Program-made: the position numbers and the translations under genes | In this document: piece by piece, positions 45,888 to 55,056 of the stretch | Position numbering within the stretch: the stretch's first letter is position 1 | Layout of the letters: the number at the start of each line of letters is the position of its first letter | Notes under the pieces: generated by a model | The model's input: the letters and a program-made list of their open reading frames with translations, nothing else | Told to the model about the DNA's origin: nothing | Databases searched by the model: none | Assembly (NCBI GenBank): GCA_000597885.1 | Contig: CP004371.1 | Location: forward strand, 6,460,501 to 6,524,500 | Direction: 5' to 3' | Source of the DNA: Flammeovirgaceae bacterium 311 | Lineage (GTDB): Bacteria > Bacteroidota > Bacteroidia > Cytophagales > Cyclobacteriaceae | DNA: 64,000 nt

Positions 45888-46595
45888 TTAAGAACAGGTT
45901 TTGGCAGCTTGTTTTGCTGGTTCTGAACCTAACTGTACTGCCTGTTTAAATAAAGTGCAGGCTTCCTGCTGGTTGCCCTCCCGTAACGATATGTTTCCCA
46001 GCAGGTAAAAGGCTTCTGCACGTTTTTGATCCTGATTGATGGCCGCAGTAAGGTGCTGTCGGGCCTGAGGAAGGCTGTCAATGGCATAATAAAGCTTTCC
46101 TGCATTGAACAGGATCAGCGGATCTGCAGGGTTTTTCTGCAGGGCAATCGTAATGTCCTGCAGGGCAGCGGGAATATTTTGCATATCATACAAAACGGCA
46201 GATCTGTTCAGATAAGCATCTGCCACATCCGGCTCCAGCTTAATGGCTTCGTTGTAATCCTGCAGGGATGCGTTCAGGTCTTTTCCCTGAAAGCGTGCAT
46301 TAGCCCTGTTGAACCAGTATTTATAATCCTCTGGCTGGTAGCGGATAGCCTGGCTAAAATCCGAGACAGCATCCTGCACATTGCCTGTTTCCAGGTAGGC
46401 AACGCCCCTAAGATTATAGGCTGCAGCATGATCGGGATTACTGGCCAGCAGCTCATCCAGCTGCTTGATTGCCTCGGTGTAATTACCGCTTTGCACCAGC
46501 TGCCGGCTTTGGCTGAGTTGTTCTTCAGGATCCGGGCCACAGGACCACACAAGGATCAATAGCAGGTAAAACCAGGGGGATGTTTTCTTTAGCAT
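45888..46595 (-). CDS. TPR-repeat lipoprotein
   Basis: 235 residues. Signal peptide and lipobox VWSC (Cys19). About six TPR units, for example YTEAIKQLDELLASNPDHAAAYNLRGVAYLE, VQDAVSDFSQAIRYQPEDYKYWFNRANA and LNASLQDYNEAIKLEPDVADAYLNRS, ending with GNQQEACTLFKQAVQLGSEPA. Surface-anchored or periplasmic scaffold. Starts 38 bases after the large Asp-box protein stop and ends 33 bases before sua5; the three are probably one transcript. Confidence 0.88.
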   Translation of the reverse strand: MLKKTSPWFYLLLILVWSCGPDPEEQLSQSRQLVQSGNYTEAIKQLDELLASNPDHAAAYNLRGVAYLETGNVQDAVSDFSQAIRYQPEDYKYWFNRANARFQGKDLNASLQDYNEAIKLEPDVADAYLNRSAVLYDMQNIPAALQDITIALQKNPADPLILFNAGKLYYAIDSLPQARQHLTAAINQDQKRAEAFYLLGNISLREGNQQEACTLFKQAVQLGSEPAKQAAKTCS

Positions 46596-46633
46596 GGCGC
46601 AAAGATAGAGGCACAGGGCTCAAATAAAAAAGC

Positions 46634-49450
46634 TTAATGCATAAGTACTATCTTTCTGCTCACCACCTGATCTTCGTATTCCATCCTGACCAGGTAGGTG
46701 CCAGGAGGCATGGGAGTACCTGCTACATTGCGGCCATCCCAGGTAATTTCTGTGGTGCCTGCAAACATCTGGTTATAGAGCAGCAGCTTTATAAGCTGGC
46801 CGGTACTGCTGTACATCCTGATTCTTACAATACCATCACGTGGTATGCTAAAAGGAATCACCACCACATCGTTAGGAGTAGTTGGATTCGGATAGGGCGG
46901 AAGCAGACTCAGGGGCTGGCCTTCGGGATTGATGTAGGTATCCTGTACATCATCATAATTTTTAAAATAAACACCGTTACCATGGGTGGCCACCACCACG
47001 CGGCCATCTATTGATCTGTGCCGTATTTGTGGTACCACTACACGGCCAATCAGCTCGGGCGATTCCTGTTCCCAGCTGGTTTCCTGGCCCGAAAGCGCGC
47101 GCGTACTGTAAACACCTGTACTGGTGCCCGCCAGGTAAATACTGCTTCCGTCCTGAAGTGGTATAATTTCTACATGTCGTACCGAAGGTCCGCTGCCCTC
47201 TCCGTTGGGAAACTCCTCAAGGTTACCGCTGATGTCGGAGAAATTTTCGCCACCATCGTTGCTGTGGAATATACTGCGGACATTGTAGTTTGAGAATACC
47301 ACTATTATTTCATTTGCATCGGCCGGATTGATGGAGATATGTGCCGTATAACCATTGTCAGGAAAGAGCGGGGAGGTTATCCGGTTTACCTCGGGATTAG
47401 CACTGTTGGCAGCCGTTGCTCTGTATACCTGACCCATGGAAGTACCATAGTACAAAATATCGGCAGGTGTGGTAGAAATATTGATGGAGCTGATAGAACC
47501 ACTGTCTACGCTGGTTTCCACCAGCTCATTCCAGTTTAAAGACACCGGCTGCTGGCTGCCGGAAGGGATTTGGCTCACATTCCGGTTTCTGTACACCACA
47601 TTTCCTGCGGCCAGGTACATGCGATTTTTACTGGTAGGATCAAATACATAAGGGTTTATGAAAAGGTAAGCCTGTCCTGTTACCTGTCCGGCACCGGGGG
47701 GATCTACCCGGGCAAAGCTTGTAAGCTGGTAATTATTATTAAGGGTGAGCCTGTAGATCTGGCTTTCCTGAAAAGATACATAGTAGTAAGCACCCCTGGT
47801 AGAAACATGTGTGTAGCCACCATCGCCACCCAGCAACCTGATCCACCTGTTATTGGCTGAAGTAGCAGTGGTAGTCAGCCAGCTGCCATTGTCCTGCATA
47901 CCGCCTATAATCAGCTCTGTGGCCTGACTCTGGTCCAGGCCAACGGTGTAAAACTGGGTGGTAACATAACCGCTGTTCAGCGACTGCCATGTTACCTTAT
48001 GGGTGTCCTCCTCACTGGCCAGTATGTTTTCTGTTCGGCTAAGGCCACCATCGTGTGCGGCAATGGCACGGGCAGGGTTAGAGGGGTAGAACAGGAGTAC
48101 GTGCTGGTCGGGGTGATGGTTAGGATAGATGGCAACATCATTTTCCGGGCTGTAGCCTCCAATCCAGTCGGTATTATCCGCGCTGTTAAAGCCATCGCTG
48201 GAGCGGAACAGGTTGGTGCCGCCCACAAATACAGTCCCACTTTGCTGCGGATGTACCTCCACCACCATGTTGTAGCCTCCCTGCAGATCGAGTCCTGCAA
48301 CGGGATCTTCCAATTCCGGGAGGTTATCAGTCAGGTTGGCCCAGGTTCCGCCACCTATAGCATGCCGGTACCTGAACAAAAACGGAAAATCAGGTCCATC
48401 TCCGAGGAAATAAATTTCGTCAGGGTTTTGCGGGTTATCGCCTATCACCACACGACCGAAGCCTCTTGGCCATAATCGTGCAGAAATGCTTTGCCAGCTG
48501 ATTCCGTTGTTGGCAGATCGAAACACACCACCTTCACCTGTTTCTCCATCCAGTGTAACTGCACTAAGTGTAACGTACACCACCCCGCTGGTGGTAATGT
48601 CTACATCTGTTGACTGCGACTGATCGTTTACAACTGCCGCTGTCCAGGTATCGCCCCCATCTACAGATCTGTACACTCCGCCGGCTACGGCTGCATAGAG
48701 CTCCTGAACGGCCGTGTTGGTCGTATTGATCTTAAGTCTGTAAACATAGTTGAAAGGGGAATCGAACACCTGCGGCTGGTTGGTGCTGGTGGAGGATAGC
48801 TGAAACCAGCTCTGGCCGTTATCCATGCTTTTGTAGATGCCATCGCCCCGGTAAGGTGCATCACCACCACGTGCTGAGTTACCAATCAATTCACCAGTGC
48901 CATAGTACCAGGTATCTTCATGCCCCGGGCGGGTATCCTGTACCAGGGAGGTTACATTATGCAGCTGGTCGGGAGCAGTGGTTTTAACCCATGACTGGCC
49001 CCCGTTTGTAGAGCGCCACATGCCGCCCGATACCCCTGCCGCCAGTATGATCTGTTCATTTCTCACATCCAGTGCCAGTGCACGCGTACGGCCGGCAATG
49101 TTAAAGGGGCCGGCAGACTGCCATTCGGTTTCTGCCTTACGGAACTGATGCCCCCCCTTTTTGGCCAGGGGTAATTTTTTTGCAAAGGCTAGCTCCCGCT
49201 GGCGGATATTGGCAGGTATTTCTCCGGTTGCAGGATCGCGCAGCATCAGCCACTCCCAATGCTCCCTTGCCTGCGGATTCTCACTTGTTTTTATAGATGA
49301 TTTCTGATCCTGAAAAGCACTAAGCACAGAATCAGGGAGTGGGGCCGGCGCCGGCAACCAGGTAGTCTGTGTTTGTTGCCATATCAGCAGACCCATTACA
49401 AAAACAGCGGCAAGCACCAGGAGCAGTAGAGGTAGTTTTTTGCGAACCAT
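46634..49450 (-). CDS. Large Asp-box (BNR/sortilin-like) protein with T9SS sorting domain
   Basis: 938 residues. N-terminal signal/anchor (about 5-25, LLLLVLAAVFVMGLLIW). Many Asp-box (SxDGGxxW) turns in beta-propeller strands: RSTNGGQSW, KSMDNGQSW, RSVDGGDTW, RSANNGISW, HSNDGGENF. These mark VPS10/sortilin-like propellers. The C-terminus (about 850-938) is a FlgD-like, T9SS-type sorting domain (PYPNPTTPNDVVVIPFSI, VRIRMYSSTGQLI, WDGRNVAGTPMPPGTYLV). It should be secreted or attached at the surface. Ligand unknown. First gene of a probable three-gene unit with a TPR lipoprotein and sua5. Confidence 0.92.
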   Translation of the reverse strand: MVRKKLPLLLLVLAAVFVMGLLIWQQTQTTWLPAPAPLPDSVLSAFQDQKSSIKTSENPQAREHWEWLMLRDPATGEIPANIRQRELAFAKKLPLAKKGGHQFRKAETEWQSAGPFNIAGRTRALALDVRNEQIILAAGVSGGMWRSTNGGQSWVKTTAPDQLHNVTSLVQDTRPGHEDTWYYGTGELIGNSARGGDAPYRGDGIYKSMDNGQSWFQLSSTSTNQPQVFDSPFNYVYRLKINTTNTAVQELYAAVAGGVYRSVDGGDTWTAAVVNDQSQSTDVDITTSGVVYVTLSAVTLDGETGEGGVFRSANNGISWQSISARLWPRGFGRVVIGDNPQNPDEIYFLGDGPDFPFLFRYRHAIGGGTWANLTDNLPELEDPVAGLDLQGGYNMVVEVHPQQSGTVFVGGTNLFRSSDGFNSADNTDWIGGYSPENDVAIYPNHHPDQHVLLFYPSNPARAIAAHDGGLSRTENILASEEDTHKVTWQSLNSGYVTTQFYTVGLDQSQATELIIGGMQDNGSWLTTTATSANNRWIRLLGGDGGYTHVSTRGAYYYVSFQESQIYRLTLNNNYQLTSFARVDPPGAGQVTGQAYLFINPYVFDPTSKNRMYLAAGNVVYRNRNVSQIPSGSQQPVSLNWNELVETSVDSGSISSINISTTPADILYYGTSMGQVYRATAANSANPEVNRITSPLFPDNGYTAHISINPADANEIIVVFSNYNVRSIFHSNDGGENFSDISGNLEEFPNGEGSGPSVRHVEIIPLQDGSSIYLAGTSTGVYSTRALSGQETSWEQESPELIGRVVVPQIRHRSIDGRVVVATHGNGVYFKNYDDVQDTYINPEGQPLSLLPPYPNPTTPNDVVVIPFSIPRDGIVRIRMYSSTGQLIKLLLYNQMFAGTTEITWDGRNVAGTPMPPGTYLVRMEYEDQVVSRKIVLMH

Positions 49451-49546
49451 TATTATGCAACCAAGAAAGCAGTGAGTTTAGCTAGAATTATTTTTTTTTT
49501 AACAGGTGATAAAACTGTATAGCGTCGGAGATAAGCAGCTATGGAA

Positions 49547-50905
49547 TTACTCTTGTGCCGGTCCCTGACCTGCAGTAGAATTTCCGGGCCCTCTGGATGG
49601 CCCTTTTCTTCTTCGGGAATTATTGCGGCCCTGCCTGTTGCCTCCGCCACCGCCTGTTCTGCCAGGCCTGTGATGCGAAGCAGAAGAATCTCTGCCGCCA
49701 CCCCTGGAATTACCGCTTACACGGCGCAGCTGGCTGGGATCCTGCCATTCCGGTGCTTTGCCCATACTTTCCGGTAAGGCTGGCTTTTCTACCTCAATAC
49801 CCGTGAGCTTTTCTATTTTATAGAAGTTTCTTTGCTCCTTTGGGGTAACAAAGGTGATTGCTTCGCCGGTTGATTTTGCCCGTGCAGTGCGGCCAACACG
49901 GTGCACATAATCTTCTGCATCGTGTGGTACGTCAAAATTCAGCACCATGTCCAGGTCGGCAATGTCAATGCCACGGCTTAGTACATCGGTGGCAATCAGT
50001 ACCGGGAAAGTTTTGTTTCGGAACTGACGAAGCACTTCCTCCCGTTCACGCTGCTCCAGGTCTGAGCTGATGATCTTGGCGTTTATTTTTTTGCGGAGCA
50101 GGCCTTTCTCTATGCTGCGAACAGTACTTTTGCGGCTGCTGAATACAATAACACTATCGAGGTTGGGGCGGTCCAGTATGCTTTCCAGCAGGTCTTCTTT
50201 CTGTTCTTCATAGACGGAGTATGCTGCCTGGTGTACGCCCTCTGCCGTTTTAGAAATGGCAATATTGATTTCCGAAGGATCTTTCAGCAGCCTGCTGGCC
50301 ATCTGCCGTATTTTGGGAGGCATGGTAGCCGAAAACATCAGGGTCTGACGCTTTTCGGGTAGTCTCCCCACAATGCGCATAATGTCTTCGTAGAAACCCA
50401 TATCCAGCATGCGGTCGGCCTCATCCAGGATCAGGTGCTGAATGCTGTCAGTGTTTACGTATCCCATGTTTAAATGAGAAATAAGCTTGCCGGGGGTTGC
50501 TACAATAATATCGGCCCCTGACTTCAGGGCCTGCTTTTCACGTTCAAATTCAGAACCGGTGCCACCGCCATACACGGCAATAGAGCTCACTGAAGTAAAG
50601 TAGGAGAGGCCTACAATTTGCTGGTCAATCTGCAGGGCAAGTTCCCGTGTTGGCGATATGATGATAGTGTTCACGCCACCACCCATTCGTTCTCTCGACT
50701 CAAGCTTGTGCATGATGGGGAGCAGGTAGGCGGCTGTTTTTCCTGTGCCGGTCTGTGCACAGGCAATCAGATCTTTGCCTTCTAAAATCGCTGGTATCGC
50801 AGCCTGCTGTACAGGCGTAGGGTCACTGAAACCCATTATGTCAATACTTTCTATGAGGGAGGGTGCTAAACCGAAACCTGCAAAACCAAGGGTGTTATCT
50901 TCCAT
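49547..50905 (-). CDS. DEAD-box RNA helicase, RhlE-like
   Basis: 452 residues. Q-motif region DPTPVQQAA, motif I AQTGTGKT (50-57), SPTRELALQ, TPGKLISHL, DEAD (161-164) in LDEADRMLDMGF, SATMP, IVFSSRK, DVLSRGIDIADLD and HRVGRTARA. The tail (about 385-452) is Gly/Arg/Ser-rich (GGGRDSSASHHRPGRTGGGGGNR). RhlE helicases act in RNA decay and ribosome assembly. It is the second DEAD-box helicase in the window, and differs in lacking the DbpA domain. Confidence 0.94.
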   Translation of the reverse strand: MEDNTLGFAGFGLAPSLIESIDIMGFSDPTPVQQAAIPAILEGKDLIACAQTGTGKTAAYLLPIMHKLESRERMGGGVNTIIISPTRELALQIDQQIVGLSYFTSVSSIAVYGGGTGSEFEREKQALKSGADIIVATPGKLISHLNMGYVNTDSIQHLILDEADRMLDMGFYEDIMRIVGRLPEKRQTLMFSATMPPKIRQMASRLLKDPSEINIAISKTAEGVHQAAYSVYEEQKEDLLESILDRPNLDSVIVFSSRKSTVRSIEKGLLRKKINAKIISSDLEQREREEVLRQFRNKTFPVLIATDVLSRGIDIADLDMVLNFDVPHDAEDYVHRVGRTARAKSTGEAITFVTPKEQRNFYKIEKLTGIEVEKPALPESMGKAPEWQDPSQLRRVSGNSRGGGRDSSASHHRPGRTGGGGGNRQGRNNSRRRKGPSRGPGNSTAGQGPAQE

Positions 50906-51345
50906 ATATGTGTGCGCTGCCCTCTGAAAACAATAAAATCAGGGGCGGAGTTTTTATAAAAAATTTGCTATAAATATAGGAAATTTTAGCCGGAAGCCCT
51001 ATGGCTGTTGCTTAATTTACAATTTCAAAGATTTGTGCCCGCTTCCTAATATAAAGTTGTTTACACATGATGCTGAAGTTCACAGCAGTACCCAGGTGAC
51101 AAGGCCGGACTTTTTGCACTTTTCACCTCCTAAGCAATATTGTTGCGGTTTATAGATCCGGGTTGCGCTCTTCTACGCAAATAGGTTACCAAACCGAAAT
51201 GGCAGCGCCTGCCGCTGCAGGGGATGACAGTAGTTTTATAAGCATTACCGGCAGTAACATTTATTTTGTCCACTCTGATGATAAGAAAAGGCCATCTCTG
51301 TTTTAAAGAGATGGCCTTTGTATCAAATGATAATTAAATATCATG
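50906..51345. other. Intergenic region between helicase and TerC genes
   Basis: 440 bases between two minus-strand genes. It carries the terminator at 51287-51319 close to the TerC stop and AT-rich sequence near the helicase start that could be its promoter/leader. No coding frame or repeat is seen. Confidence 0.45.
51287..51319 (-). terminator. Terminator after the TerC gene
   Basis: Perfect 13-bp stem: AAAGGCCATCTCT (51287-51299) with AGAGATGGCCTTT (51307-51319), 27 bases beyond the TerC stop. Confidence 0.8.
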
Positions 51346-52086
51346 TTACTCTTTATACTGCTGGTGCAGGTCTACAGTTTTGCTGGAATTCTTACGCACT
51401 TTGATGTTCAGGAACTCTACAAAAAGCGAGAAGAAGATGGCCGCGTAGATGGCAAATTTAGGAATATGCACCTCAAATGATTCAAGCGCCAGCATAACAC
51501 CAATCAGGAGCAGGAAGGAAAGCGCCAGCATCTTTACGGTAGGGTGTTTTTCTATGAAAGAAGCAATGGTGCCGGCAGCCAGCAGCATAACACCCATTGA
51601 AATCACAACCGCTGCTACCATGATCCAGACATTATCTACCAGACCAATGGCAGTAAGAATAGAATCAAAGCTGAAAACGATGTCCAGCAAAATGATTTGA
51701 AAGATAACAGAAGAAAAGCTCACGGCCTTTACATTTTGGTTCGATTCTTCCTGGCCTTCCAGCTTGTGGTGAATTTCGGTTGTGCTCTTGTAAAGCAGGA
51801 ATAAACCACCTCCCAGCAGGATCAGATCACGGATGCTAAAACCCATACCGAAAAGTGAAAAGAGATCCTGTGAAGCGCCAATCAGCCAGGTAATAGCGAA
51901 AAGTAAGGCTACCCGAACGAGCAAAGCCAGTGCAATTCCTATAAATCGGGCCTTGGGCTGCGATTCCGGTGGCAGCCGGGCTACCAGAATGGAAATAAAT
52001 ACAATGTTGTCGATGCCCAGCACAATCTCCATAAGTGTGAGCGACAAAAAGGCAACCAGACCAGCGCCGGTAAAAATTTCTGCCAT
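51346..52086 (-). CDS. TerC family integral membrane protein
   Basis: 246 residues. About seven helices with the family's acidic intramembrane motifs: LMEIVLGIDNIVFISIL (about 18-34) and DIVFSFDSILTAIGLV (about 135-150). TerC/Alx proteins are linked to metal (Mn2+) export and tellurite resistance. A conserved C-terminal part LALSFLLLIGVMLALESF follows. Single gene with a good terminator. Confidence 0.94.
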   Translation of the reverse strand: MAEIFTGAGLVAFLSLTLMEIVLGIDNIVFISILVARLPPESQPKARFIGIALALLVRVALLFAITWLIGASQDLFSLFGMGFSIRDLILLGGGLFLLYKSTTEIHHKLEGQEESNQNVKAVSFSSVIFQIILLDIVFSFDSILTAIGLVDNVWIMVAAVVISMGVMLLAAGTIASFIEKHPTVKMLALSFLLLIGVMLALESFEVHIPKFAIYAAIFFSLFVEFLNIKVRKNSSKTVDLHQQYKE

Positions 52087-52115
52087 AAGACTTAACTAAA
52101 TTTTATGTTTGGTTA

Positions 52116-52145
52116 AAAAGCTAAATGATGCAAAGCGGTATTCAA
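52116..52145 (-). promoter_or_regulatory. Putative promoter of the TerC gene
   Basis: On the minus strand, TTG (52145-52143), 19 bases, then TAGCTTTT (52123-52116), 7 of 8 to TAnnTTTG. Lies 30 bases upstream of the start codon. Confidence 0.4.
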
Positions 52146-52231
52146 TGCTCATTACACGAAACTTTAAGGTTCAAGGCTGAAAATATAGGTATAATATTAT
52201 AGGATCCTAATGAAATTACCTCCAGAATGTT

Positions 52232-52353
52232 TACTTTTGCAGTCCATTCAGGTGAATGGGGTTTTTGGGCTATCCCGGAAACACTTGTATAACCAAATGC
52301 CCCTGCCGGCCGGCTCACGACAGGAGGTGATAACAGAGCCAATATTACGCTTT
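52232..52353 (+). promoter_or_regulatory. rpsA leader with strong anti-SD complement
   Basis: A TACTTTTG -7 box (52232-52239, no good TTG partner) precedes an approximately 108-base leader. AGGAGGTGA at 52322-52330 is a nine-base match to the 3' end of 16S rRNA, rare in a Bacteroidota mRNA, but it ends 23 bases before ATG 52354. It is preceded by CCTGCCGGCCGGC, which could pair with it (CCTG...CAGG). The leader may hold a translational switch for S1. Confidence 0.5.
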
Positions 52354-54381
52354 ATGGCAAATACTCCACAAGAGTTTGATTGGGAAAGTTACGAAACCAA
52401 AGGTTTCGGCGAAGGCTACTCTAAAAAGCAAAAAGAGGAACTTTCTCAAATGTACGAAGACACTCTGAATCAGGTAACTGAGAAAGAGGTTGTAAAAGGA
52501 ACTGTAGTAGGCATCAACGACCGCGATGTTATCCTTAACATCGGTTTCAAATCTGACGGTCTTGTTTCTGCCTCTGAATTCCGTGACCTGCCAAACCTAT
52601 CTATTGGCGACGAAGTAGAAGTTTTCGTTGAAGAGCAGGAAAATGCGCTTGGTCAGTTAGTACTTTCTCGCAAAAAAGCGAAAATCGTACGTGCCTGGAC
52701 ACTGATCCAGGAAGCCCTTGACCAGGACACAATCATTGAAGGTACTGTTAAGCGCCGCACTAAAGGTGGTCTGATCGTAGACATATACGGTGTGGAAGCT
52801 TTCTTGCCAGGTTCGCAGATCGACGTGAAGCCAATTCGCGATTTTGATGTGTACGTTGGCAAGAAAATGGAGGTGAAGGTGATCAAGATCAACTACACCA
52901 ACGACAACGTAGTTGTATCGCATAAAGTACTGATCGAGAAAGATCTTGAGAAGCAGAAAGCCGAGATCCTGGAGAACCTTGAAAAAGGCCAGGTACTGGA
53001 AGGTGTGATCAAAAACATGACCAACTTCGGTGTGTTCATCGACCTTGGTGGTGTAGACGGTCTGCTGCACATCACAGACATCAGCTGGGGACGTATCAAC
53101 CACCCGGAGGAAGTTCTGAAACTGGACGAGAAAGTAAACGTGGTGGTACTGGACTTCGACGAAGAGAAGAAGCGTATCAGCCTTGGTATGAAGCAGCTTA
53201 CGCCGCATCCATGGGATTCTCTGGGCGATCAGATCGAGCCAGGTTCCAAGGTATCAGGCAAAATCGTTAACGTTGCTGATTACGGCGCATTCCTGGAACT
53301 GATGCCAGGTGTTGAAGGCCTGATCCACGTAAGCGAAATGAGCTGGAGCCAGCACCTGCGCAACCCTGCCGACTTTGTAAAAGTAGGCGAGGAGCGTGAA
53401 GCAGTAGTGTTGACCATCGACCGCGACGAGCGTAAAATGTCACTGGGCATCAAGCAGCTTTCTGAAGATCCTTGGACTAAGTCTAACGTTCTGACTAAAT
53501 ACGCTGTAGGTACCAAGCATACCGGCATTGTACGTAACCTGACCAACTTCGGCCTGTTCCTTGAGCTGGAAGAGGGTATCGACGGTCTGGTACACGTATC
53601 TGACCTTAGCTGGACCAAAAAGATCAAGCACCCTTCTGAGTTCATCAAAGTAAATGAGGAACTGGAAGTACAGGTACTTGAGCTTGATGTTGATAACCGC
53701 CGTCTGGCACTGGGCCACAAGCAGCTTGAAGAAAACCCATGGGATACCTTCGAATCTATCTTTACCCCGGGCTCTGACCACAAGTGTACCATCATCAACA
53801 AAAACGATAAAGGTGCTGTTCTGGAGCTGCCTTACGGTATTGAGGGCTTTGCCCTGACCAAGAGCCTTCAGAAAGAAGATGGCAGCAAAGCTGAAGTAGG
53901 CGAAACGCTTGATTTCAAAGTAACCGAGTTCTCTAAAGACGATAAGCGCATTGTATTAAGCCACACTGCCACTTACCGTGAAGAGGAGAGCAAAGGCCTG
54001 AAGAAAGCCGCTCCTGCCAAAAGCGCTGGTACTCCTGCCGCAGCCCCTGCTGCTTCTGTTCCAGCCGCTGGTGGCAAGAAGAAAGCCGCTGCTCCTGCTG
54101 CACAGGGCGGTGATGCCGGTGCTACCCTGGGCGACCTGGATGCCCTGGCCAACCTGAAAGAGCAAATGATGGAAAGCGAAGCTAAGCAGGCCAGCAAACC
54201 TGCTGGTGCAAATGAAAGTGCGCCAAGCATCGCCAGCGAAGTTTCTGAAGATTCTGAATTAGTACCTGACGCTGAGCCTGACAGGGCTAATGCAAAAGCG
54301 CTGAATGACCAGAAAAAAGCTGAAGAAGCTTCATCAGAAACAGAGACTGATTCTGAATCAGACGAAGAAACTAAAGCGTAA
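52354..54381 (+). CDS. rpsA: 30S ribosomal protein S1
   Basis: 675 residues from ATG 52354, where the family alignment starts (ANTPQEFDWESY). The open frame runs 48 codons upstream through the leader and is not used. Six S1 (OB-fold) domains occupy about 35-585: GTVVGINDRDVILNIGFKSDGLV, GTVKRRTKGGLIVDIYGVEAFLPGSQID, then three typical VxGxVxNxxxFGxFxxLxxGxxGLxHxSDxSW copies, then a weaker sixth. A 90-residue Ala/Lys/Glu-rich tail follows, as in other Bacteroidota S1. It binds mRNA on the small subunit. Ends at a strong terminator. Confidence 0.95.
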   Translation: MANTPQEFDWESYETKGFGEGYSKKQKEELSQMYEDTLNQVTEKEVVKGTVVGINDRDVILNIGFKSDGLVSASEFRDLPNLSIGDEVEVFVEEQENALGQLVLSRKKAKIVRAWTLIQEALDQDTIIEGTVKRRTKGGLIVDIYGVEAFLPGSQIDVKPIRDFDVYVGKKMEVKVIKINYTNDNVVVSHKVLIEKDLEKQKAEILENLEKGQVLEGVIKNMTNFGVFIDLGGVDGLLHITDISWGRINHPEEVLKLDEKVNVVVLDFDEEKKRISLGMKQLTPHPWDSLGDQIEPGSKVSGKIVNVADYGAFLELMPGVEGLIHVSEMSWSQHLRNPADFVKVGEEREAVVLTIDRDERKMSLGIKQLSEDPWTKSNVLTKYAVGTKHTGIVRNLTNFGLFLELEEGIDGLVHVSDLSWTKKIKHPSEFIKVNEELEVQVLELDVDNRRLALGHKQLEENPWDTFESIFTPGSDHKCTIINKNDKGAVLELPYGIEGFALTKSLQKEDGSKAEVGETLDFKVTEFSKDDKRIVLSHTATYREEESKGLKKAAPAKSAGTPAAAPAASVPAAGGKKKAAAPAAQGGDAGATLGDLDALANLKEQMMESEAKQASKPAGANESAPSIASEVSEDSELVPDAEPDRANAKALNDQKKAEEASSETETDSESDEETKA

Positions 54382-54411
54382 GCATTAGCTTTCTTAGTGC
54401 ACTTATAAATA

Positions 54412-54442
54412 GAAGCACCTCCAGCCAGGAGGTGCTTTTTTT
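54412..54442 (+). terminator. Terminator after rpsA
   Basis: AGCACCTCC (54414-54422), loop AGCCA, GGAGGTGCT (54428-54436), then a T run. Confidence 0.9.
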
Positions 54443-54540
54443 ATGACTGGTATAGTGCTGATGGAAAGGGGTTTAGCGGAATCCGGAGGTGGAAAACCGA
54501 AAAACAACAGCTGAAGGAACTTTAAAAAAGGCTTTATAGT

Positions 54541-54570
54541 TTTGCAGATTCGGGATTATAGTTAAATTTG
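54541..54570 (+). promoter_or_regulatory. Promoter of tRNA-Cys
   Basis: TTTG (54541-54544), an 18-base spacer and TAAATTTG (54563-54570), a full match to TAnnTTTG. The tRNA begins 20 bases after the box. Confidence 0.55.
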
Positions 54571-54589
54571 CAATCCCATTCGATAACAC

Positions 54590-54660
54590 GGTCTCGTGGC
54601 CGAGTGGCTAGGCAAGGCTCTGCAAAAGCCTCTACAGCGGTTCGAATCCGCTCGAGACCT
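54590..54660 (+). tRNA. tRNA-Cys (anticodon GCA)
   Basis: 71 bases. The acceptor stem pairs GGTCTCG (54590-54596) with CGAGACC (54653-54659), discriminator T. The D arm (GGCCGAGTGGC...), anticodon stem AGGCT/AGCCT around CTGCAAA (anticodon GCA at 54622-54624) and T arm GCGGTTCGAATCCGC are all complete. The 3' CCA is not encoded and must be added after transcription. A U at the discriminator position is expected for Cys tRNAs. Confidence 0.97.
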
Positions 54661-55056
54661 CTCACAATCAGACGCAAAACCCTGTAAGTTAAATGCTTGC
54701 AGGGTTTTTGTTTTTATCGGGTGATTGATTAGGGGACGAAGAATGATTTCTGTCAGTCTGTGCTTTTTTATTGATTCCCATATCAGCCTATTAAAAATCA
54801 AAATGATTTTAACCTTCTTCTTCCGAAAATGGTAATAAGTTGCAATTTTTTAGCCGCTATCATGGATGCCAAAAACTTCAAAGATAAATAAGGAATCAAT
54901 TTCGGGATCTGCTGCTGCTGTAGATTATCGCGATTTTACTTTCTTTGTATTTCAGGAACAGGCTGTATTCATGTGGCAAAGCTTCGGCTGGCACTAATTT
55001 TTTTTCGTAACATGAGCAGGCTGTCGGTTTAATATCCTAAAATCTAAATAACAATA
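54661..55056. other. Intergenic region after tRNA-Cys
   Basis: 396 bases. The first 55 hold the tRNA terminator. The rest, up to the DUF808 gene, is AT-rich with no credible open frame, hairpin or repeat. Confidence 0.5.
54677..54714 (+). terminator. Terminator after tRNA-Cys
   Basis: AAACCCTG (54677-54684) pairs with CAGGGTTT (54700-54707), extended by AAG/CTT after one mismatch, followed by a T run. Confidence 0.85.

Noticed and set aside
49485-49502. T-rich run before the Asp-box gene as a terminator
   Set aside because: There is no stem ahead of it in either direction.
54562-54801. A minus-strand frame of 79 codons crossing the tRNA
   Set aside because: It runs through a complete tRNA-Cys gene and its terminator, which are the real features.
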